Position numbers and translations under genes: made by a program. 5,508 bases of DNA from Acidobacteriota bacterium (lineage in GTDB: Bacteria; Acidobacteriota; Terriglobia; Terriglobales; Acidobacteriaceae), in the NCBI GenBank assembly GCA_021798655.1, contig JAJZFE010000473.1, positions 1 through 5,508 on the forward strand, in the 5' to 3' direction. Positions 1 to 5,508 of the stretch are shown here, piece by piece (position 1 is the first letter of the stretch; the number at the start of each line of letters is the position of its first letter). A model generated the notes under the pieces. It worked only from the letters and a program-made list of their open reading frames with translations. It searched no databases and was not told the origin of the DNA.

Positions 1-1431
1 CCCGGCTTCCAGACGGTGAACGGTGGCACCTTCTACCTGAACGGCGTCGATATTGCCGGTCAGAATGGAGTGCCGCACGGTTTGGTGAACAACGACTACA
101 AGACACTGCAGCCCCGTGTTGGCTTCTCCGAGGATTTGTTCGGGGACGGCAAGACGGTGATCCGCGGTGGTATGGGTACGTTCTACGAACGGTTGCAGGG
201 CAACGATATCTACAACGCTGCCACCGCTGCACCGTTTGCGAACACACCTTCGGCCAACAACGTGTACTTCAGCAACCAGAGCCAGAGCTGGGTGACGGGC
301 GGAACAGCCGCGACACCTTCGTTCGCGCAGGGCAGCACCACACTGGCGCAGGCCTACAAGGCACCGGCTGTGGCCCAGTACAGCCTCGGATTCCAGCATG
401 AGCTGGCACCGTCGGTGATCTGGATCTTGCAGTATGTGGGCAACATCGCCTGGCACCAGAATATCGATCGCCAGATCAACAACTACTCACTGAACACGCC
501 GCTGATTGCGCCCAACACTAACACGACGCTGGGCAACAACTTTGCGGCTTACACACGCGCCAACGCGGGTGACCCGAACAACAAGTCGGGCACGAACCCC
601 GGCGGCCAAAACATTCCTGTCCCAGATCAGCTCCGTGTCTACAACGGCTTCAGCGGCATCAACCAGCAGGAGAACACGACCAATGGCACCTACAACGGGT
701 TCCAGACGGCGGTTCGCGTGCAGAGCTTCCATGGTCTGAGCGGTGAGATCGACTACACGTGGTCGCACGAGATCGACATCACCAGCAACGATCTGCAAGG
801 CGTGGGCAACCCCTACAACCTGAAGTACGACAAGGGTTCGGGCGCGTTTGATCGTCGTCAGATCCTGAGCACAAACTACATCTACAGCCTGCCGATCTTC
901 AAGAACCCGGGCCTGATGCACGACGTGCTTGGCGGATGGCAGGTTGCAGGAACGATTCTGATTACGACCGGCCCTGTGATCAACAACGGCGGCGCGAACA
1001 TCGGTACACACCTTGGCCTGTCTTATGACCCGATCGGTCTGGGTGGTGGCTACACCAACCGTCCGAACGTGAATGGGAAGGTGCGCTACGACCGTAACCG
1101 TGGAGACTGGCTGCTGAAGAAGGCTAGCTGGTTCGACACGAGCGTGTTCAGTGCTCCGACCCCAGCGTGGGCCGGTGGTGCGAACCAGGGCTTCGGCAAC
1201 GCCAACAAGGACGCTGTTGTGGGACCTGGCCGTACGCAGTTCACGACGTCGCTGTACAAGACGTTCGTGATTCATAACGACATCAACTTCCAGTTCCGCA
1301 TGGAGTCGTTCAACACGTTCAACCACTCGGAAGCGCAGGGCGTAGCCAACACGTTTGGCGGCTCGTTCGGCCAGGTGACTTCGTTCTATGATCCTCGCAA
1401 CCTGCAGTTTGGTGGCAAGATCAACTTCTAA
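1..1431 (+). CDS. TonB-dependent receptor, Oar-like, C-terminal part (5' end outside window)
   Basis: The reading frame is open from base 1 to the TAA at 1429-1431 and gives 476 residues with no start visible, so the gene begins upstream. It is the C-terminal beta-barrel portion of an outer-membrane TonB-dependent receptor. The visible protein is rich in Asn, Gly and aromatic residues and shows alternating beta-strand patterns. The end is diagnostic for the large acidobacterial Oar-like family: WFDTSVF at residues 377-383, then FNTFNH at 437-442, and the terminal DPRNLQFGGKINF at 464-476. Its last strand ends in Phe, as BAM-recognised barrels do. Full-length members are usually about 1,000-1,200 residues with an N-terminal carboxypeptidase-regulatory-like domain and a plug, so roughly 40% is seen here. 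These proteins import large substrates using TonB/ExbBD energy. The substrate cannot be read from this part. A strong hairpin 16 bases after the stop ends the unit. The family call is firm; the substrate is unknown. Confidence 0.93.
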   Translation, partial: PGFQTVNGGTFYLNGVDIAGQNGVPHGLVNNDYKTLQPRVGFSEDLFGDGKTVIRGGMGTFYERLQGNDIYNAATAAPFANTPSANNVYFSNQSQSWVTGGTAATPSFAQGSTTLAQAYKAPAVAQYSLGFQHELAPSVIWILQYVGNIAWHQNIDRQINNYSLNTPLIAPNTNTTLGNNFAAYTRANAGDPNNKSGTNPGGQNIPVPDQLRVYNGFSGINQQENTTNGTYNGFQTAVRVQSFHGLSGEIDYTWSHEIDITSNDLQGVGNPYNLKYDKGSGAFDRRQILSTNYIYSLPIFKNPGLMHDVLGGWQVAGTILITTGPVINNGGANIGTHLGLSYDPIGLGGGYTNRPNVNGKVRYDRNRGDWLLKKASWFDTSVFSAPTPAWAGGANQGFGNANKDAVVGPGRTQFTTSLYKTFVIHNDINFQFRMESFNTFNHSEAQGVANTFGGSFGQVTSFYDPRNLQFGGKINF

Positions 1432-1447
1432 CCGCAGTATGAACCGG

Positions 1448-1478
1448 CGACGCGGCAGAGAGACCCTCTGCCGCGTCG
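1448..1478 (+). terminator. Hairpin terminator after the receptor gene
   Basis: A perfect 13-bp inverted repeat (1448-1460 pairs with 1466-1478) encloses a 5-base loop, AGACC. Two G-T wobbles and one further C-G pair can extend the stem outward. It starts 16 bases after the receptor stop codon. Only two T residues follow the stem, so the U-tract is poor, as is common in GC-rich genomes. The symmetry could also protect the 3' end of the mRNA or act on transcripts from the other strand. The position and stability make a terminator the best reading. Confidence 0.7.
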
Positions 1479-1543
1479 TTGCTCGTAGTGGAAGTGGTTG
1501 CGAACCGAGGGCAGTCCCACGTAGGGTGAGAGTGCAGGTGGGT

Positions 1544-1548
1544 GGAGG
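1544..1548 (+). promoter_or_regulatory. Ribosome binding site that sets the TPR gene start
   Basis: GGAGG lies 4 bases before a GTG at 1553. The spacing is a little short, but the GTG is followed directly by a basic-hydrophobic signal peptide. The open frame reaches back to 1388, overlapping the receptor, but those upstream codons are Arg-rich and non-hydrophobic and cross the terminator hairpin. Other in-frame GTG codons at 1526, 1532 and 1538 lack a better-placed site. Confidence 0.55.
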
Positions 1549-1552
1549 CGGA

Positions 1553-2710
1553 GTGACGCAGTGGATCGGGCGTAGAGTTCTGGAGTGGGCGGCAGTATGG
1601 TGCGGTTGCCTGTGTCTTTGCGGTGCGACGATGCACGCGCAGAGTGCGGACCGTGCAACGGCTATGTCGCTGGAGCAGCAAGGCCGCACAGCGGAGGCTG
1701 AGTCCGCGTGGCTGGCGATGGCGAAGGCCAACCCGAAGAACGCCGAAGCGCTGGCGCACCTTGGGTTGCTGGAGGCCCGGCAGGAACGCTACGATGCCGC
1801 GGCGGAGTATGATCGGCGCGCTCTGGCGTTGAATCCCAATCTGCCCGGTGTGCAGTTGAACCTGGGGCTGGCTCTGTTCAAGGCAGGAAAGTTCTCCCAG
1901 GCGATTCCCAGTTTTACGGCAGAGTTGAAGCGGCACCCGGGGGATCAGCGAATGACGATCCTGCTGGGGATGTGTCACTACGGAATGGGTGACTACATGG
2001 TGGCTGTGCCGTATCTGCAGAAGGCTGCGGCGAGCGATCCGAAGAACCTGGAACTGCGGCTGACGCTGGCGCACAGCTGCCTGTGGAGCAAGCAGTATGA
2101 GTGCGTGGAAGCGGTGGCGAAAGAGATTCTGACGTTGAACCCGGACTCTGCGGAGGCCGATATGCTGACCGGCGAGGCGCTCGATGAGCAGGGTGATGAG
2201 GCGAGTGCCCTGGCGCAGTTTCGCGCGGCCGTGCAGGCCGATCCGCATCAGGGAAACGCACACTTCGGGCTGGGGTATCTGCTCTGGAAGAAGGGTTCGT
2301 TCGCCGACGCTGCGGCGGAGTTCGCGGCCGAGGTCAAGAATGATCCTACGCAGGCGCAGGCGCGCACGTACCTCGGGGATTCGTATGTGCAGATGGAGCA
2401 GTACAGCGAGGCGGAGCCTGAGTTGAAGCAGGCAGTGGCTGAGTCGCCTCAGGTCGCGATGGCGCACCGCGACCTGGGCATCGTGTATGCAAAGACTGGC
2501 CGGTACGATGCTGCCGTTGCGGAGTTGAAGCGAGCGATTGCGTTGGACGGCAAAGATGCTGCGACACACTTCCAGTTGGCGAGGACCTATCAGTCGATGG
2601 GGCGGACCGAGGAGGCGAAGGCGGAGTTCGGGATGGCAAGCCGCCTGAACCGGCAGGCCGATGCGGCGTTGACGGAGAAGATGAGCGCACCTCCGGCAGC
2701 GAAGCCGTAG
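1553..2710 (+). CDS. Exported tetratricopeptide-repeat (TPR) protein
   Basis: The protein has 385 residues with the GTG start chosen here. Residues 1-29 form a signal peptide: Arg7-Arg8, a hydrophobic stretch, and likely cleavage after the Ala of MHA, before Gln30. The rest, about residues 31-368, is a run of roughly ten 34-residue TPR units with the usual Trp/Leu/Gly/Tyr, Ala and Pro positions (for example residues 63-96, 97-130, 233-266, 301-334). The tail is short and Ala/Pro-rich. TPR arrays form a right-handed superhelix that holds protein partners. No catalytic domain is present, so the likely role is a periplasmic scaffold or assembly factor; the partner is unknown. The signal peptide is odd in having Cys at 17, 19, 21 and 23. 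A weak promoter-like pair, TTGCGA at 1498 and TAGGGT at 1522, lies between the upstream terminator and the gene. The stop is 7 bases from the stop of the convergent cytochrome gene. Confidence 0.87.
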   Translation: MTQWIGRRVLEWAAVWCGCLCLCGATMHAQSADRATAMSLEQQGRTAEAESAWLAMAKANPKNAEALAHLGLLEARQERYDAAAEYDRRALALNPNLPGVQLNLGLALFKAGKFSQAIPSFTAELKRHPGDQRMTILLGMCHYGMGDYMVAVPYLQKAAASDPKNLELRLTLAHSCLWSKQYECVEAVAKEILTLNPDSAEADMLTGEALDEQGDEASALAQFRAAVQADPHQGNAHFGLGYLLWKKGSFADAAAEFAAEVKNDPTQAQARTYLGDSYVQMEQYSEAEPELKQAVAESPQVAMAHRDLGIVYAKTGRYDAAVAELKRAIALDGKDAATHFQLARTYQSMGRTEEAKAEFGMASRLNRQADAALTEKMSAPPAAKP

Positions 2711-2717
2711 GCCAAAG

Positions 2718-3992
2718 CTATGAATGCGGGATCGTTCCGATGGGTTTTGCGGTGGGGTAGACCTTGATCCAGTGGTTGCGCATAGTCGCGTTCACCTGTT
2801 TGCCGGCGGTGGTGGAGACGATGACCGTGGTGGGCTCGACGGGCATGTGGCAGCGAATACATTGGGACTTGATCGGCGCGCCGATGTGCTTTGCTTCGCC
2901 GCATTGCTGCCAGCGATGGCAGCTGAGGCATTTGGTGGAGTAGCTGTCGGCAGGTTGCTCGATGGCGTGGGTGTCGTGACAGGTTGAGCAGGTCATCGAG
3001 GTGGACTCACGGAAGCAACGGCTGCGTTCGAGTAGTGCGACCTGATTGCCGTGGACGTCCGGGTGTTCGGCTGCGGGGGTATCGAGCGGCTGGAAGTAGC
3101 GGCTGAGCGGCTCGCCGGGAAGGTAGGAGAAGGCGGGTTCGAGCGGCTGGCGCTGGATGCCATTGTGGCAGAGCGCGCAGAGATCGATCTGACGTTCGCG
3201 GGTGAAGTGGGCGGGGTTGAGGATGGCGGAGTCGGTGAGGCGCGGCGAGCCGGTGGGGCGCGCGGCTTCCAGCGCGATGTGCTGCGCGCCGGGACCGTGG
3301 CAGACCTCGCAACCGATGCCGACGACGAGCGAGGCGCGGTCGAAGTGGTTGCTTTCAGGATCGTCGAAGAGCGGTCGCAGGTAGGTTGCGTGGCACTCCA
3401 TGCAGGCTGGGTAGATGGGGCGGGAGAAGTTGGCGGTGCCGTCGTCGTAGCCAGGGGAGTTGATCCAGCGGCGGCCGTCGGTCCAGTAGCTGACGGGGAG
3501 CTCGAAGAGCTGATCCTGCTGCCAGTTGAGGAAGGTCTGGCCGCGTTTGCCGGAGCCGGTGACGATGTCGATGCGAGCGCTGTGCTGGTGGAGCTGGCCG
3601 TCGAAGCCGGTGATGGCGGTCTCGGAGTAGTCGCTGCCGGTGTGGCTCATGCGGAAGACGAGAGAGGGTTCGCCGAGGTCATTTTCGGGAGCGATGATGG
3701 TGAGCAGGTTTTCGCCGGCGAAGAATCGGTTGGGGAGAGAGTCGGCCGACGGCAGCTGCGAGGTAAGGTGGTGGGCGGTGTGCTGGTAGCTGAGCGAGGC
3801 CTGACGATGGCAGCTGGTGCAGGCTGCGTCGCCGACGTAGCCTGCGCGCATCTGGGCGACGACAGGCGGAGCGGCCAAGGCGAAGAGGGTCGCGAGCAAC
3901 GCGAAGGCGATGCGGAGGCGTTGCGCCGGTCGGGAGCGGCTGGCGAGTGGCAAGGCGGACACGAACCACTGTAACTGTCGGCCGCGCGCCAT
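2718..3992 (-). CDS. Exported seven-heme c-type cytochrome (cytochrome c554-like family)
   Basis: The protein has 424 residues. It begins with a long basic N-region and a hydrophobic core (about 28-45), with cleavage likely after Ala46 of VVAQ. Seven CxxCH heme-attachment motifs follow: CTSCH 58-62, CMECH 197-201, CEVCH 228-232, CALCH 272-276, CSTCH 335-339, CLSCH 355-359 and CIRCH 378-382. Other family signatures are GYVGDAAC before heme 1, a beta-rich insert (63-196) with a GSGKRGQTFLNW-type segment, CEVCHGPGAQH, and CIRCHMP near the end followed by MRNHWI. Such proteins transfer electrons in the periplasm after heme attachment by the Ccm/Ccs machinery; the redox partner is unknown. In related acidobacterial and planctomycete proteins, as I recall, this heme region continues into TPR repeats. 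Here it stops about 40 residues after heme 7, and a separate TPR gene lies next door, convergent. The ATG at 3992 has no clear ribosome site. A GTG at codon 11 (3960-3962) is an alternative that would give a more normal signal-peptide length. Unpaired Cys326 and Cys364 are extra. Confidence 0.9.
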   Translation of the reverse strand: MARGRQLQWFVSALPLASRSRPAQRLRIAFALLATLFALAAPPVVAQMRAGYVGDAACTSCHRQASLSYQHTAHHLTSQLPSADSLPNRFFAGENLLTIIAPENDLGEPSLVFRMSHTGSDYSETAITGFDGQLHQHSARIDIVTGSGKRGQTFLNWQQDQLFELPVSYWTDGRRWINSPGYDDGTANFSRPIYPACMECHATYLRPLFDDPESNHFDRASLVVGIGCEVCHGPGAQHIALEAARPTGSPRLTDSAILNPAHFTRERQIDLCALCHNGIQRQPLEPAFSYLPGEPLSRYFQPLDTPAAEHPDVHGNQVALLERSRCFRESTSMTCSTCHDTHAIEQPADSYSTKCLSCHRWQQCGEAKHIGAPIKSQCIRCHMPVEPTTVIVSTTAGKQVNATMRNHWIKVYPTAKPIGTIPHS

Positions 3993-4103
3993 GCAACGCG
4001 GTGCGCTCGCGATGACCTGTGTCGCGCAGCGCTGCTTTCGTTGCGCGGCAGCGGAAGGCTCAGCGAGCGTTTCGGGAGCTTCGAGCGAGCCGGGCCGGAC
4101 TTG

Positions 4104-4127
4104 TACCCACCCCTGGTTTTGGGGGTA
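4104..4127. repeat. C/G-run palindrome, possible dispersed intergenic element
   Basis: TACCC at 4104-4108 and GGGTA at 4123-4127 are inverted. The stem extends by two pairs if an A is bulged, and the loop holds CCTGGTTTT. It is followed on the plus strand by AAAGTCTTGAGCAAA. From memory, similar C-run/G-run palindromes followed by AAAGTCTTG occur between genes in Terriglobia genomes, but only one copy is present in this window. It could instead be a weak terminator or a leader structure of the cytochrome mRNA. Confidence 0.35.
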
Positions 4128-4198
4128 AAGTCTTGAGCAAATGAGGCTTAGGCTCGTACCTTCTTTGGTGCATCCGTTGGTCGCTACTCGGTGGGGCG

Positions 4199-4213
4199 AA
4201 TTGTCAAAGAGCA
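4199..4213 (-). promoter_or_regulatory. boxA-like antitermination element
   Basis: The minus strand reads TGCTCTTTGACAATT. This matches the rRNA-operon boxA core (TGCTCTTTAACA in Escherichia coli) at all but one position. boxA in nascent RNA binds NusB/NusE (S10) and helps polymerase resist Rho termination. Here it lies 11 bases downstream of a GC-rich hairpin, the boxB-then-boxA order of rRNA leaders. However, the next gene is a cytochrome about 206 bases on, not 16S rRNA. Confidence 0.6.
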
Positions 4214-4224
4214 GAGACGACGAA

Positions 4225-4243
4225 ACCCGGCGCTGGGCCGGGT
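4225..4243 (-). promoter_or_regulatory. boxB-like hairpin upstream of boxA (or weak terminator)
   Basis: A perfect 7-bp stem, ACCCGGC with GCCGGGT, encloses a 5-base loop (CCAGC on the minus strand). It precedes boxA by 11 bases and lies 113 bases downstream of the tRNA 3' end. On the minus strand it is followed by TTTCGTCG, so a weak intrinsic terminator for the tRNA transcript is the alternative reading. The stem itself is certain; its role is not. Confidence 0.5.
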
Positions 4244-4290
4244 CGGTGCGATGCTTGCCGTCTTGCTTACCTCTTTAGGATACTTTCTCG

Positions 4291-4320
4291 CTTACATCTT
4301 CAGTCTATACCGTCTGTCAA
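4291..4320 (-). promoter_or_regulatory. Candidate sigma-70-type promoter for the boxB/boxA leader
   Basis: On the minus strand a perfect -35 hexamer, TTGACA (4315-4320), is followed after 18 bases by TGTAAG (4291-4296), a 4-of-6 match to the -10 consensus. Initiation near 4284 would put the hairpin about 40 bases into the RNA. It would drive the leader and possibly the cytochrome gene. Confidence 0.35.
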
Positions 4321-4356
4321 GGGGAAGACTGCCGTCTGCATGGAGGAAGAGATTTG

Positions 4357-4432
4357 TGGTGAGCGGGCTGGGGCTCGAACCCAGGACCAACGCCTTAAAA
4401 GGGCGATGCTCTACCAACTGAGCTACCCGCTC
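4357..4432 (-). tRNA. tRNA-Lys(UUU)
   Basis: A full 76-base cloverleaf reads on the minus strand. The 7-bp acceptor stem GAGCGGG/CCCGCTC is followed by discriminator A and an encoded CCA (4357-4359). The D arm is GCTC-AGTTGGTA-GAGC. The anticodon loop CTTTTAA has UUU at plus-strand positions 4397-4399. The T arm is CTGGG-TTCGAGC-CCCAG. The anticodon stem has four good pairs plus a U-U at position 27-43. It decodes AAA/AAG lysine codons. It is divergent from the GH105 gene, with 104 bases between them. I could not define a clear promoter for it. Confidence 0.97.
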
Positions 4433-4524
4433 GCTCCGTCCTTAAGGTTAGCACGAAGTTGGGTGTGGAGGGACGCCGAGGCGGCGTGCGAGGCGGGGTC
4501 GCGCTCCGGTATGCTGGGTGCCTT

Positions 4525-4530
4525 GAGGAG
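4525..4530 (+). promoter_or_regulatory. Ribosome binding site of the GH105 gene
   Basis: GAGGAG sits 6 bases before the ATG at 4537, an ideal Shine-Dalgarno site that fixes this start. A possible -10, TATGCT at 4510-4515, lies just upstream, but no good -35 accompanies it. Confidence 0.8.
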
Positions 4531-4536
4531 ATCGTT

Positions 4537-5508
4537 ATGCGTTGCGTGTTGAGGCGGGGATTCTGGTTTGTGCTGGCAGTGTGTGCGTTGCCGGCCTGTG
4601 GGCAGATGGCGGCGGCGGGGTCGTCGGGAACGAAGAGTGGCAGCCACGACCGGGTGCAGGATCCGGTGCTGGAGCGGGTGCTGTCGCACTGGCCGGAGGG
4701 CCGGGTGGATACGGTGAAGCGTCCGGGCGAGTGGACGTACGAAGAGGGCGTGCTGCTGGACGGTGTGTTGGCGGAGTGGCGCGTGACGGGCGACGGCCGG
4801 CTGTTTGCGTATGTGAAGGCGGCTGTCGATCACTCGGTGGACAAGGATGGAGTGATCGACTTTGGGGGCGGGCGGGCGTTTCCTGTGGACCAGCACTCGA
4901 TGGACGACATCGAGATGGGACGCAGCGTGCTGACGGTGTACAGCGTGCTGCAGCAGGAGCGGTACTACAAGGCGGCGACGTTTCTGGAGCAGCAGATGCA
5001 CGCGCAGCCGAAGAACGCCGCCGGCGGGTACTGGCACAAGGGGATCTATCCGAACCAGATGTGGCTGGACGGCGCGTACATGGCAGAGCCGTTCATGGAG
5101 GGGTACGGAGCGACGTTTGACAAGGCGGAGGACCGGGCGTCCGCGGTGCGGCAACTGCTGCTGATGGATGAGCACATGCGCGATGCGAAGACGGGGCTGC
5201 TGCATCATGGATGGGACCCGTCGCTGCAGATGGGCTGGGCGGACAAGCGGACGGGGCTGAGCCCGGAGATATGGTCCCGCGCGATGGGCTGGTATGCGAT
5301 GGCGCTGGTGGATGTGCTGGAGCAGATGCCGGAGACCGACCCGCAGCGGCCGGCGCTGGTTGGGGTGGCGGGGCAGGTGTTGACGGCGGTGGCGCGGTAT
5401 CAGGATGGGCCGAGTGGGCTGTGGTGGCAGGTGATGGACAAGGGTGGGCAGAAGGGGAACTACCTGGAGGCTTCGGCCAGCTGCATGTTCGTGTATGCGA
5501 TGGCGAAG
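4537..5508 (+). CDS. GH105 unsaturated rhamnogalacturonyl/glucuronyl hydrolase (3' end outside window)
   Basis: The frame opens at ATG 4537 and is still open at the window end, giving 324 residues. It belongs to glycoside hydrolase family 105 (YteR/YesR/RhiN type). These enzymes remove the unsaturated uronic acid left at the non-reducing end by pectin and rhamnogalacturonan lyases, using hydration of the double bond. Visible family motifs are SMDDIEMG (121-128), YWHKGIYPNQMWLDG (165-179), LLHHGWD (221-227), WSRAMGWYAMALVDVLE (246-262), YQD (288-290), GLWWQV (294-299) and GNYLEASAS (307-315). By analogy with YteR, Asp178 of WLDG is the likely acid/base residue and the Asp pair at 123-124 lines the site. 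Members have an (alpha/alpha)6 barrel of about 350-400 residues, so little is missing. The N-terminus (1-28) is an export signal. LPAC (18-21) resembles a lipobox but has Pro at -2, so lipid attachment is uncertain. The product is probably periplasmic or membrane-anchored, acting on imported oligosaccharides. Confidence 0.92.
   Translation, partial: MRCVLRRGFWFVLAVCALPACGQMAAAGSSGTKSGSHDRVQDPVLERVLSHWPEGRVDTVKRPGEWTYEEGVLLDGVLAEWRVTGDGRLFAYVKAAVDHSVDKDGVIDFGGGRAFPVDQHSMDDIEMGRSVLTVYSVLQQERYYKAATFLEQQMHAQPKNAAGGYWHKGIYPNQMWLDGAYMAEPFMEGYGATFDKAEDRASAVRQLLLMDEHMRDAKTGLLHHGWDPSLQMGWADKRTGLSPEIWSRAMGWYAMALVDVLEQMPETDPQRPALVGVAGQVLTAVARYQDGPSGLWWQVMDKGGQKGNYLEASASCMFVYAMAK

Larger units (their letters stand above)
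3993..4356. other. Gene-free stretch with rRNA-leader-like signals
   Basis: I see no convincing coding sequence in these 364 bases. On the minus strand, reading from the tRNA towards the cytochrome gene, they hold a promoter-like pair (4291-4320), a GC-rich hairpin (4225-4243), a boxA-like element (4199-4213), a C/G-rich palindrome (4104-4127), and then a GC-rich segment without recognisable signals up to the cytochrome start. The conserved 5' end of 16S rRNA (an AGAGTTTGAT-type sequence) is absent on both strands. Confidence 0.8.

Noticed and set aside
487..1731. A 414-codon minus-strand frame covering the receptor end and TPR start.
   Set aside because: It is opposite well-supported coding sequence, crosses the terminator hairpin, and is Arg/Val-rich without a domain.
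3051..3974. A 307-codon open frame on the plus strand opposite the cytochrome gene.
   Set aside because: It is antisense to a gene with seven CxxCH motifs and a signal peptide. Its Gly/Val/Ala/Glu-rich product has no recognisable domain, as expected for a shadow in GC-rich DNA.
4191..4421. A 76-codon plus-strand frame with a hydrophobic segment.
   Set aside because: Its end is the antisense translation of tRNA-Lys (the familiar GLEPRTNALKGRCSTN artefact), and its beginning runs through the boxA/hairpin.
4357..4432. The tRNA as an integration site of a mobile island.
   Set aside because: I saw no second copy of the tRNA 3' end, no integrase and no mobile genes in the window.
4423..5208. A 261-codon minus-strand frame opposite the GH105 gene.
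   Set aside because: It is antisense to conserved GH105 motifs and is His/Arg/Leu-rich shadow sequence that also runs into the tRNA.
1..5508. A polysaccharide-utilisation operon joining the TonB receptor and GH105.
   Set aside because: A strong terminator, an opposite-strand cytochrome gene and a tRNA lie between them, and no SusD-like or regulator gene is visible.
1..5508. CRISPR array, insertion sequence or tandem repeats.
   Set aside because: No regularly spaced repeats, transposase frame or terminal inverted repeats were seen. The only periodicity is the TPR protein repeat.

Overview
The window looks like chromosomal DNA of an acidobacterium, most likely class Terriglobia (Terriglobus/Granulicella/Edaphobacter type). 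This is inferred from a GC-rich genome, an Oar-type TonB-dependent receptor with the typical acidobacterial C-terminus, a planctomycete/acidobacterium-type multiheme cytochrome, and a GH105 pectin-fragment hydrolase. No 16S gene or other decisive marker is present, so the class-level call is an inference.

Layout from left to right. Bases 1-1431 (+) are the C-terminal 476 residues of a TonB-dependent outer-membrane receptor, closed by a strong 13-bp hairpin terminator. Bases 1553-2710 (+) encode an exported protein made almost entirely of TPR repeats. Bases 2718-3992 (-) encode an exported seven-heme c-type cytochrome, convergent with the TPR gene and separated from it by only 7 bases. Bases 3993-4356 hold no gene. 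On the minus strand this stretch carries a possible promoter, a boxB-like hairpin and a near-perfect rRNA-type boxA, but no rRNA follows. A C/G-rich palindrome lies further downstream. Bases 4357-4432 (-) are tRNA-Lys(UUU) with an encoded CCA. Bases 4537-5508 (+) are the start of a GH105 unsaturated glucuronyl/rhamnogalacturonyl hydrolase that runs off the window.

The protein genes all act in or through the cell envelope: nutrient uptake across the outer membrane, periplasmic electron transfer, protein scaffolding and breakdown of pectin-derived oligosaccharides. Receptor and GH105 would fit a plant-polysaccharide lifestyle, but they are separated by terminators and a tRNA and do not form one operon.

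Two points deserve attention. First, there is an apparently orphan rRNA-type antitermination leader in front of a cytochrome gene. Second, the heme domain and the TPR domain, which as I recall are fused in related proteins, occur here as two convergent neighbouring genes.
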